Positions 30,472 to 42,088 of a stretch of DNA of 42,088 nt are shown here, piece by piece. The DNA is from Perkinsus marinus ATCC 50983. Taxonomy: Eukaryota; Perkinsozoa; Perkinsida; Perkinsidae. Made by a program: the position numbers and the translations under genes. The notes under the pieces were generated by a model. That model searched no databases. It saw only the letters and a list, made by a program, of their open reading frames with translations, and was not told the DNA's origin. The first letter of the stretch is position 1; every line of letters starts with the position of its first letter. The stretch covers positions 35,868-77,955 of the forward strand of contig NW_003202280.1 in assembly GCF_000006405.1 (NCBI RefSeq). The letters run 5' to 3'.

Positions 30472-31756
30472 CTTTTGTGGCTTGAAAGAGTAATGACTAC
30501 AGTGTGCATCGATTCGCCGTGACTGAACGCAAGCCTGATCAGTCACAAGCAAGTAGTGATTCATGATAAGGACGTGGGCGGACAACTACGCACAAGGTCA
30601 CTTCAATGGTAACACGGAGTTTGCAAAGAGACCCGTCCCTAGGGTGAATGCTGCAACGTCAGGAAGGGCAGCCCATGGACTCCATGGCATGGAGTCCCCT
30701 GTCAGAGTCATTCAGCAGATGCCTTGAGCCCACTGTGCGTTACCTTTCAGGGAGTAAAACTTGAATGCGAGACTGTTGTCACCAGGCGTGTACTGAATCT
30801 ACAGGGAGAATCGAAGTATGGTGATTGGGAAGGCCACGAGAGGCACGCCATGACACCTTAGCGGCCGAGGACTCGATACTCTTGATTATTGCGCAAACCT
30901 TGCGCAGTGCGCACCCATGTGATTTTCGGTTGATCAGTAGACAAGGGCGAGCACGTTCCAGCTAGGGTTCATTAACCACCACCCTGGAAAGTATAGGGGA
31001 ACTCCAGGGGTCCATTTCACAAGCCTCGGTTAGGCACGAAAATCGTAAGGCGCTAGGCGATTTTTGCACCCAATAGCGGTTAGGTTATTTCACAAAGGCT
31101 GCAAATCGGGGCCTAAGGGTAAGGCGAGGGACCTTGAGGTGCCTCCTGTGCCTATCAGATGCAAGGTGCACCTCCTAATGTGAGGGCAGGCATGATGTGG
31201 AGTACCGTTCCTGGGAGTAGTGCAGAAAATGATGTGCATGCGTGCAACTATTTTCGAACGTTTCGCGTGCCACGAAAATACTTCGACACCACAGCGCAAC
31301 TTCGATCGTTATTTCCCTAAGAACTTGATTCATCGATCAGACTTAGCCATTCTATACAATGGGCCTGTCTCACAAGGATTCTAAGCCTAAGGGGCCTTGA
31401 GCTTGAGAGCAACCTAAGGACTTACTTCAGATAAACTTAGGACGGTACTCAAGTTCAAGACGAAAATTTCTCCTATGAAACAGACCCAATGGCTCGCGAA
31501 AACTACGTGTGATGCGGCCGTTCCCCATTTTGCCAGGCCTTCGCAGTTCTCCTGCTGATGAGTTAGACGATCAGCAGAGCTGCTAGCGTTATAGTTGATT
31601 TTACCCTTCCTAAGCACCTAGTCCCTTCTCGGTCTGATCGACTTCAGAAGGCGACTATTGTCGTTGTGTTTCCGTGCGATGCCTTTATGAACGAACTTTG
31701 ATATTCAAAAAGGTGTAGTCTTATCGCTCAGACTCAGTGTTCACTCTCCATAGCAA
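30472..31756. other. Divergent promoter region between RING and MCM5 genes
   Basis: 1.3 kb without a gene. It is rich in short hairpins: CGAAAATCG / CGATTTTTG at about 31038-31064, GAGGTGC / GTGCACCTC at about 31136-31174, and TATTTTCG / CGAAAATA at about 31249-31280. These may be transposon debris or structured regulatory DNA. Confidence 0.4.
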
Positions 31757-35126
<3,370 letters not shown>

Positions 35127-35657
35127 GACTATGCATGAGGTTTCGAGTAAATTCATGAGCATTTGCAGTGAAAGTTTTTGTGTTTAAAGTGCAACTTTTG
35201 ATCCATACCACGCAAACTGATAGAGATAGTGATACGCCAGATATGTGTGATAGAATTGGCTCGCTTACCACAACAAGGGATGCTGTTTACGGGGTGTCAT
35301 CACTTCTGCTTGAATACTCTCCTCTCGACACCATCGGTCACTGATCGGAGATCCATCATTGAGTCTGTTCCTTTGCAACGAGTGGACTCAGAAGCACGAC
35401 GTTCCCTCACGTCCATCGCAATGCACGCAAGGGTGAAATTCGTCGCCATCGACCCTGGGATAGCTCGACTGTAAGGCGTGCTCGTTGGGTTTACTTTACC
35501 CACACAACAAGCTGTGCTTCGCTATAGTGGTACCCACCAAAAGAAGTTACCCCAACCTTACTAAAACCCAACGAAGTAAAACTAGCATGATGAGACGTGA
35601 ATAATGAATCGCTGAATGTCCTGTGTCTCCTCTATCCTCCTCGGTGAGCGAATGAAT
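35127..35657. other. Convergent spacer between MCM5 and CDK
   Basis: No gene called. GTTGGGTTTA (about 35486) and TAAAACCCAAC (about 35562) form an inverted repeat that could mark the 3' ends. Opposite-strand frames of about 70-80 codons overlap and look accidental. Confidence 0.4.
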
Positions 35658-37072
35658 CTACACTGGCATCTGCAATACCACCCGATATGACCGATAGCTA
35701 CCGCGAGGTTGATATGATGAACAGAGCTGAACTGCTCGGGAAGCACATGGTCGATCTGTAGGCCAGAACTTGAGAATGCTTGTCAATACCCTCGAGACAG
35801 TTGTCGAGTGGACTTTCTCGTTTAACATCACAATTGTCTGTGTCGTGGGATTCAATTGGGCATTAATGCTAACGAGCATACCTGAGCCTCTGATCGTCTC
35901 CATTTGGGGAAGTGTTGGCTGAAAAACTCAAATGTGTGTGAATTGGTAACGACTGGCGTCCCGAGGAGCTGAAATATCTTGATGAGTGTCATGACCTCAC
36001 AATCGCTCTGGAACAGTGCGCGATTGGTGCCTGAAGCATAGCTTGGTCTACCGTCTACCTCAGGCGTCTCACAAAGCTCGTAGATGACCGCTCCTGCACT
36101 CCAAATATCTACAGCAGGGCCGTATTCTTTTGCACCAAGGAGGATCTCGGGCGCTCGATACCACAGAGTTTGGATCTGACCCACGGAGTAATGGAAATAA
36201 CTCATTGTTGAGGCCAAGATCACTTCCCTAGTGTAAGCACGAACATCCGGCCGGAATGTCCGAGCAAGTCCGAAGTCCGCTAGCTTAAGGCCTGACCCGA
36301 GGAGTCTCGTAAGTAGATATATGATGGTTACATGCTGAGCCGCTATGCATGTTGCCCTTAATGAGAACATTCTGGGGCTTCACATCGCGATGCAAAACGC
36401 CTTGTTCATGGCAAAAGCAAAGTCCGGCAAACATCTGCCGCCTGAAGGAAGGATTACCCCCATTATTGTGCGCTTTGAAAATCAGCATCATCAAGCACAG
36501 ATCGTACGAGTATTCAAGTCGCTGATAGTCAGTCGTGATTGCGCCATGGCGAACAAGATACTGCCGTAGATCGCAGTCACACAGCTCAAAAGAGATGCCC
36601 ACGGAATTCCCACCGGACTCATAGATGATGTCTCGTAGGCTGACCTACACATACAGGGTGCATGCAACATAGATCCGCATCATGAGGAGAGGCGGCACGA
36701 CTCACAATGTGTCGATAGCCGCTGTCTCTTTCCCCGACATTATTGAGGACCTTACGTATGGTACCGAGCTCTCTCAAGACAAGTAGAGGGCAGCCCTCAA
36801 TCATCGGATCGAACGTCACCTGTTAGTGAAGAAAGTCGGCACCAAATGAATGGCTGGCGACCATTCTCACAAGCTTCAATGCAACTCTAGACTTGGCAAA
36901 CGTGTCGAATGCGCGGTACCTGATGAGAATTTGCTCTCCACTTAGTAACTAATTGGGATGCCAGATGGACCTACACTTTCCCGTATGTGCCTTCACCAAG
37001 AAGGTCTCTCTGTTTGTTGTACGTGAATCTATTCGCGTAAAACCTGTCTCCATCGAGTTGCGGATTGCGCAT
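35658..37072 (-). CDS. Cyclin-dependent kinase family Ser/Thr kinase
   Basis: Start ATG at 37072 (MRNPQLDGDRFYANRFTYNK). Motifs in order: P-loop DLLGEGTYGKV; ATP lysine in VALKLV; the cyclin-binding helix PLLVLRE where CDK1/2 have PSTAIRE; hinge ISFELCDCDLRQYL; catalytic loop HRDVKPQNVLI; DFGLARTF; activation loop VRAYTREV; TLWYRAPEILLG; DIWSAG; and the lower C-lobe to about 35658 (LKFWPTDRPCASRAVQ). All catalytic residues (K, E, D in HRD, D in DFG) are present, with a Tyr/Thr pair in the T-loop. Introns are short and one donor is GTAGGT. CDKs need a cyclin to act; the altered helix suggests a non-CDK1 partner choice (inference). It is not obviously CDK1, CDK7 or CDK9. Confidence 0.9.
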
Positions 37073-37508
37073 TAGTAATACGAAGTTAACGACGCACAGC
37101 AAAAGCCGGCACGTATGTGCCCCCGCCAACGACTCGGACCCCTACTATGAACACTCACTCAATACAGTTTGAATATCATGAACAGTGCTCAACTTTTGAC
37201 GAGTATAGCGGTGCAGTTACGACCAGGCGAGGGGGCTTATCCTGGCCTGTAAAACCTAGAGGCTAGGCTGGCCACAATAAGTCGAATTCCGCTGTACTCG
37301 ATAGGTTTGTTGGTCATTGCTTGATGAAATCGCTTAGAATATCTGGTACACAGTTGACTGGCATTGTCTCTGTTAGAAAACGACTCACCTGAGCTCGATT
37401 GATACACTGATCTCATTCAAAACGGGGCTCTTATTGAGTTTGATACTTCATATCGGCCAGCAAAGAATGACATGAGTTTTGGAATCGTGTGGATGATCGG
37501 AATGCTCA
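37073..37508. other. Spacer upstream of the CDK
   Basis: No coding signal or repeat recognised. It is probably the CDK promoter and the 3' flank of the next minus gene. Confidence 0.4.
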
Positions 37509-38440
37509 TCATGACTGAGCACATGCGAATATGCACCGCAACACTGCCATCAGAAGAGTCATAACCGGAAGAGATGAGCAACTGTCAGCGCATTCAGCTG
37601 GGAGTGCCGTGGCGAGCCGGCCTTTGGAGCCACGACACTCGATGGGTAGAATCGTCACCCGGTACTCTCCCAGAATCGCATCGTCAACAAGTATATTAGT
37701 TCCACAAACTCGTGAGTGATAGGATTGCGGGTCACCAGGGAGGTCACCAAATGACCACATTGCTCGTGGCTTCGTCATTGCACGCCGTAAAAGAGTCACC
37801 CGTGATCTGCGTAAGGGTAAACACTTCTTCCCTCTCGACTTGGCCGTCCGCGATAAACCATTCGAAGTCTCGTAGATGACCAAAGTGGCTGCAAACCCGT
37901 GAGCGAAACTTGCCACGTCGGTGCTCAGAGCCACGGCCAACTGCCGCAGACACTTAGCAGTGAGTTGCTCTCTGTGACTGAAACCCGATGCTGCACTTTC
38001 GCCCATCGTGAGGGCTCTGCTCATCCGCGATATGAGACGGACCACGTGCTGATGCAGAAAGGAAAGTAAACGGTCAGTAGTGTTGACGCACCTCTCCTGC
38101 GCTGATGTAAGATCTGGCAGTTTCGAGTGGTACGTAGACGCATATGCACTGACTAGTATGAGGCAGTCGCTCAACGAACAGCCTCACGGACTGGGCGGGC
38201 ACGTCGAACTCGTAAAGCTCACTATCGAGCTTCTGAGACGCCGAAGTGTTTCAACAGCAGCTTCGGGAAGTGTAGCACCTCGAGAGCGAACATCATGCAA
38301 GCGACCGTCTTGAGGGCGAGGCTGTTGAGCTGGTCAACAGCACGGCTCGAGAGAGGCGAGTCAATCCGCCATATGGTCGAACCCCGGTGAGTGTCCACGA
38401 GGAAGATCCCGAATGGTGCACAAGGCTGCCTATCGGTCAT
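37509..38440 (-). CDS. Unknown gene, possibly a longin-like fold at its start
   Basis: Exon 1 is 38440-38279 (MTDRQPCAPFGIFLVDTHRG...), joined in phase 0 over a 46-nt intron to an exon beginning at 38232 (KLDSELYEFDVPAQSVRLFVERLP). An exon near 38093 (ERCVNTTDRLLSFLHQHVVRLI...) continues. Beyond about 37900 two reading frames compete (FEWFIADGQVEREEVF in one, NILVDDAILGEYRVTILPIEC in another), so more introns are present and the end is uncertain. The first about 90 residues alternate strands and a helix, as in longin or roadblock domains of trafficking proteins, but I cannot name a family. Confidence 0.5.
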
Positions 38441-39193
38441 TCATAGGAGTGTACTGTTCAACGCTTTTGAATGTCACTTTGTAATTGACAACTGAACATA
38501 TGTTTAATGTAGGAACTGTTAGCATGGCGACCACGCATCACTATAATGTTGATGATTATCATTTTCACAATCATCTGCTAATGACTTCATGACTTGCTCG
38601 ATAAATCAGAAGCTCAGCAAGGATTATTTTTCGAGAGGACGAGGTGATTTGCATAATTTTTTCGGTAAGAAAATCTGCGGGAAAAACTTTTCCAAGGAGA
38701 GACGTTCTGCTTGACACTTGTCTTACCGAACGTGTCAAGCACAGGCGGACTTAGGAGCCTCCTAATGGGAGAGACACTAGCCAGGGTGCCCCAAATAAAG
38801 CGACCTCCCATTGAAAAGCGATCGCCAAGAGCGCGAGATGAAAAAAATGTTGATGAAGATCTCCCTATGATGAATGAGATCTCTATTCATCATCTCGAGA
38901 TGAAGATCTCTCTAATGAGCTACCTCTCACTGGGAAATTCGTTGAGTTATTCCGCAAGTTACAGACAATAGGACATCTTATTTGGGTCACCCTTTAATAG
39001 TAAGGTCAGACCTTGGAGCGTAATCGCATCATAGTCCACATCATCGACTACTGGTGATTCTGCTCGAATTGGTAAATTGATCCGGAAAAAAGCGCGAGAA
39101 GATGCCTGGCATGAAACCCGATGTGCGAACGAGCGCGGTCTTCACAATGACGGAGAGGTTCCAATTCAAAATACAGCATTGTGAGATTTTGCA
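38441..39193. other. Spacer with hairpins
   Basis: No gene supported. CTTGACAC and GTGTCAAG (38711-38738) form a hairpin. ATGATGAAT and ATTCATCAT around GAGATCTCT (about 38869-38895) form another, embedded in repeated GATGAAGATCTC words. Confidence 0.4.
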
Positions 39194-39382
39194 TCAGTGT
39201 TGAAATATATATATTTGGTTTCCTCAGCTGAGCTCAAAAGTTCCCTCACTACACTATGAGAATTCACACACGAGTTCGGCTAGAAGTAAGCAACAACTAA
39301 CAAGATTCCCCCAAAATTTTATCAGAATATTCATATTATCACCACCACATACAGTAAAACATGCGCTTACTTTCCTCCACTA
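39194..39382 (-). mobile_element. Family R hAT-like MITE, copy 10
   Basis: An inverted copy starting CAGTGTTGAAATATAT, with the shared TTTCCTCAGCTGAGCTC and TTCCCTCACTA blocks. The right end is diverged, so the end is approximate; candidate flanks TTTTGCAT and CTCCGCAT match at 5 of 8. Confidence 0.65.
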
Positions 39383-39553
39383 CTCCGCATCATGCTGTTC
39401 GTGCTGGTCGGGCCAACACGACAGCGACCATAGCAAACAATACGCACCCTATACGAGGTAGAGTAGTCGCTATGTGCCATACAGCCATAATGCCGAGGAT
39501 GTCGCCTTCAGAATCCGAAGTTCAGATCCTCCCAGCACTAGTGGCTTTCCAAT

Positions 39554-39677
39554 GGAGTTTCAGCCGTTTTACGTGAAGTGACGTAAGACTCGGTGTAAAA
39601 CGTGATATTCGCGGTGATATGCAGTAGTCGTGAAATATGTTTTTCGCTAATGTTTTTCATATCACGGGTGAAACTCC
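39554..39677 (+). mobile_element. Family M MITE, copy 5
   Basis: The ends are GGAGTTTCAGCCG and CACGGGTGAAACTCC. A perfect 3-bp duplication AAT flanks it (39551-39553 and 39678-39680). The internal hairpins are conserved. Confidence 0.8.
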
Positions 39678-39992
39678 AATGTACTAAAAATATGTTCCTA
39701 AAAGCCGCTACTACACCTTTCGAAGGCTCACTTGGTTTCAGTGAAATCAAATTCATCGGCCGGACCAGCTATATAACGACGCCGACGATATGAGTTATTG
39801 CAATCAATTCTAATTGACACTATTGAGTCAATAGCGTCAGAGCTTCATAGTTGCCGTTTTCCGGTACTTTCTCCTGTAGACCTTCGATATCATTCAGTAG
39901 AACACCAGCAACGTATGCCTCCACTCTGTTCACGACCGAGCGCCCCAAGAGAGACCCGGGCAGGATTGAACTGCATGTGAATGTGAAAGTTA

Positions 39993-40373
39993 TTGCAGCC
40001 TTTGTATGGCACTAAACTCTGCTACGTCGGCGCGGTGTGCAAGGCTGCAAGCCAGTTAGGCTGCCCAATGCCGGTTCAGAGGAACAGAAAGTTTGGCGTT
40101 GCGCGTGGTGCGGTAGGAGGGAAAATACTAACTTTAACCCGCAGTGACCTTTTGCGAGAGCATTTTGATAACACTACCCGCGCTGCGATTCCGAATTGGT
40201 GCCTGGACGATCAGCATTCCATTGAGACGTTCTCCATGGCCTCTGCTCTGATATCGCTGATCGCATCGCTGCAATCGTCCACGCCCTTACAGATACTCAA
40301 TATGTTGGAGATCGAGTCGCGCCGAGCAATGGGGCGTCCCGGACTCAGATACTCAGTGGTTCTTTGGATATAG
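39993..40373 (+). CDS. Unassigned open frame, possible exon
   Basis: A 126-codon frame with mixed composition (LGCPMPVQRNRKFG, IPNWCLDDQHSIETFSM, STPLQILNMLEIESRRAMGR) ending ...LWI followed by TAG/GT. A plausible exon also lies at about 39890-39960. No family recognised; the helical stretch before MGRPG is faintly reminiscent of the end of HPPK-type folate enzymes, but I would not assign it. Confidence 0.3.
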   Translation: MQPLYGTKLCYVGAVCKAASQLGCPMPVQRNRKFGVARGAVGGKILTLTRSDLLREHFDNTTRAAIPNWCLDDQHSIETFSMASALISLIASLQSSTPLQILNMLEIESRRAMGRPGLRYSVVLWI

Positions 40374-40669
40374 GTCATCACTGATGACATGTGGCTGAGC
40401 TGGCAGGACGTAGGAGTTATACTCTGGTCACTTCACTGTAGATAAGAAGTCCCAAAAGGACTCTTTTTTCAATCTTTAGAGACAGTTAATAGGACTCTGA
40501 GTCGTATTAACAGTGAACCTGGTCCATGGGCACTACATCGTAGATAGTTGCAGCAGAGAGCATCCCGAGCTTCTCCTGGAAGCGACCTCTGCATGGGACC
40601 TAGTTCGTTACCAAATATGGTACCACTTACGTCAACCATATGCCGTTGTTCGAAACTCTACACGATTTT

Positions 40670-40740
40670 GAAACCCGCGGGTATCGTACCCGAGCCATAT
40701 GAACAACGGCAATGATCACTAACCGTTAGACCATAGAACG
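40670..40740 (-). tRNA. tRNA-Glu(UUC)-like sequence, probable pseudogene
   Basis: On the minus strand the A box TGGTCTAACGG, a five-pair anticodon stem GCCGT/ATGGC with loop TGTTCAT (anticodon TTC) and a B-box-like GGTACGATACC are in the right order and spacing for a tRNA-Glu. The acceptor arms (CGTTCTA and GGGTTTC) do not pair and the T loop deviates from TTC, so it is probably a relic or tRNA-derived SINE piece. A second, inverted copy of the anticodon arm (CATATGCCGTTGTTC) lies about 45 bp away at 40638. Confidence 0.45.
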
Positions 40741-40770
40741 ATCGATTCTTTAGACGCTAACGACACCTCA

Positions 40771-41019
40771 TTGGACTTCGGGACAACCGCAAGACTACTT
40801 GGTTTCTCAAGAGCTGATATTGCCCGATTCCTATGCGGTGCTTCTAAGGCCCTCCCTCCCTTCCGGGAAGAGACTATCCGAGTAGACAAACTTATCTACT
40901 TTTCGACGTCAGAGTCCTCTATCTTCACACGCAGATTGGAATCGCTCAACCCCTCAGATAATATCATGCATTTCGTCTTAGGTAAGGACACCTCCATGTC
41001 AAATCCAGTCAGACTCTGA
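40771..41019 (+). CDS. Unassigned short open frame
   Basis: An 82-codon frame with protein-like composition (LGFSRADIARFLCGASKALP). No domain recognised and no partner exon; it opens at a TTG, so if real it is an internal exon. A perfect hairpin CGGCTCTG / CAGAGCCG lies just after it (41029-41045). Confidence 0.25.
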   Translation: MDFGTTARLLGFSRADIARFLCGASKALPPFREETIRVDKLIYFSTSESSIFTRRLESLNPSDNIMHFVLGKDTSMSNPVRL

Positions 41020-41223
41020 CTGTCAGAGCGGCTCTGACAGAGCCGCCGAGAGCTACGAACACTACGAACCACTAAAACAGCATCGAAGATTATATCGTTC
41101 CGGAAAATTATCATCGTCGTGAATGATGACTTCATCATACTAGTGCTCATGTTCAAACTCAGATCGAGAGTCGCATTTTGACTCACTCACATGTCTAATC
41201 CGGATCTTGAGGACTTATACTCC

Positions 41224-41660
41224 CTAGCATTTTCTTAGTATTTCTCTCGCGTCACCGAGCTGGTCCTCGAACCAAAGCCTGTGAAAACTTCTGATCACCC
41301 CACAACAAGCGATCATCTCCCTAAGGTACTCACCATCTATACTGCTCTTGGTCCACAAAGGATCTTGCATACATATCATTAACCAGCTCGGGTTCCACAT
41401 GGAGGTAATCGCGCACGCCGTTCTAATCGATAACTCCGAACAGGTGTTTCGAGGTTCATTGACTTGATCTTTCTGCTGTTTTTTTGTGATCATTGATACG
41501 ATTCGTCGGGACTCTCTCGCTTATCGGCTCTAACGGAAAGATGGTGTACACGATCGTGTTACTGTTGAAGGCGTGGTTATAATGGTCTATGAGTGAGTTG
41601 CCTTCGCAATCAAGCAAAAAGCAGTGGAGGGTTCGACAGGGTCAGTCTGTGATGCCCTAG
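41224..41660 (-). CDS. Unknown gene, C-terminal exons
   Basis: The last two exons are convincing. One ends NDMYARSFVDQEQYRW at donor GTGAGT (about 41329). A final exon (LWFEDQLGDAREILRKC) then ends in TAG at 41224; the split Trp codon joins in phase. Further upstream a protein-like frame (CFLLDCEGNSLIDHYN, SNTIVYTIFPLEP) lies at about 41520-41625. The start was not found. It diverges from U2AF1, with less than 150 bp between them. Family unknown. Confidence 0.45.
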
Positions 41661-41748
41661 TAAGCTCTTATTGGACATCTTGGAGAAATTTCGGTCTTCT
41701 ATGCGCTGCTTAATCACAGTACTCAGAGTGATTTGCTACCACCCTTGA

Positions 41749-42088
41749 ATGGCTGAGCATCTTGCCCGAATCTTCGGTACCGAAGAGGACCGTGTGAACT
41801 GCCCCTTCTACTTCAAGATCGGAACATGCCGTCACGGTGACCAATGCTCTCGACAGCATAACAGACCGGTCTCTAGTCAGACCGTCCTCCTCAAGGGGAT
41901 GTACCAGGTAAGGCAGGTTGGACCCCTTACCCCTTAGTATCCTTTCAGAACCCTCCGGCTGCCATAGCTCTGGCAGAGGGTCAGGACGTCGCCGACGAGC
42001 AGGCTGATGCCGCTCAGGAGCACTTCGAAGCCTTCTATGAGGAGGTCTTCCTAGAGCTCGCTAATTATGGTACGTCTGGTGCCTACTA
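41749..42088 (+). CDS. U2AF1: U2AF1 (U2AF35), small subunit of U2 auxiliary factor, partial
   Basis: Exon 1, 41749-41907 ([20 protein letters not shown]), carries the first CCCH zinc finger ([21 protein letters not shown]) and the linker to MYQ. A 41-nt intron follows. Exon 2, 41949-42069 ([11 protein letters not shown]...[11 protein letters not shown]), enters the UHM domain and ends at donor GTACGT in phase 1. The rest (UHM, second zinc finger) lies beyond the window. U2AF35 recognises the AG at 3' splice sites and pairs with U2AF65. The [14 protein letters not shown] stretch aligns with the family's EHYDEFFEEVF motif. Confidence 0.95.

Noticed and set aside
37509-38174. Single 221-codon minus frame as one uninterrupted exon
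   Set aside because: Only its front part matches the exon chain from 38440. Further down a competing frame (FEWFIADGQVEREEVF) looks more protein-like, so the long frame is partly accidental.

Overview
The window looks like nuclear DNA of a compact-genome protist. I see clear eukaryotic housekeeping genes (REI1/ZNF622, a ubiquitin-specific protease, RPAP3/SPAG1-like, a RING protein, MCM5, a CDK, U2AF1). They lie on both strands a few hundred bases apart and are cut by many very short introns (mostly 44-56 nt, GT...AG). My best guess is an alveolate of the Perkinsus type, but that is inference from gene structure; no marker gene here fixes the species. There is no rRNA, CRISPR array or bacterial-type operon. 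One 100-base run of N (18633-18732) marks an assembly gap.

Layout. 1-2.3 kb: a small inverted-repeat element and a four-exon gene of unknown function (+). 2.6-4.5 kb: REI1 (-). 4.5-7.0 kb: gene-poor, with repeats. 7.0-10.0 kb: ubiquitin-specific protease (+) with MITEs in its first two introns. 10.4-21.1 kb: an accessory block on the + strand in which four neighbouring multi-exon units share the same plan. They have an acidic or Ser-rich start, coiled-coil mini-exons and a Cys-rich exon, and essentially every intron I could place is phase 1. Three of the four are followed by a CRESS-virus-like Rep sequence (HUH endonuclease and/or SF3 helicase). 21.5-23.2 kb: CRAL-TRIO/Sec14-like gene (+). 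24.4-27.1 kb: an alpha-helical protein of unknown function and further charged exons (+). 27.8-29.8 kb: RPAP3/SPAG1-like (-). 30.0-30.5 kb: RING protein (-). 31.8-35.1 kb: MCM5 (+). 35.7-37.1 kb: CDK (-). 37.5-38.4 kb: unknown gene (-). 39-41.5 kb: repeats, a tRNA-Glu-like sequence and unassigned exons. 41.7 kb to the end: U2AF1, cut by the window edge.

Two families of short non-autonomous DNA transposons are scattered through the window. Family R (hAT-like) is about 160-190 bp, with CAGTG...CACTG ends and 8-bp target duplications. Family M is about 115-125 bp, with GGAGTTTCACCCG ends, 3-bp target duplications and nested hairpins. Both cluster in and around the Rep array and the protease introns.

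How the genes fit together. The conserved genes are independent housekeeping functions: ribosome assembly, R2TP chaperoning, DNA replication, cell cycle and splicing. The most interesting part is the 10.4-21.1 kb array. A virus-type Rep appears to sit behind host-style phase-1 exons that encode coiled-coil and Cys-cluster segments, and the unit has been duplicated in tandem. Whether these units are expressed, and what they do, cannot be decided from sequence alone.
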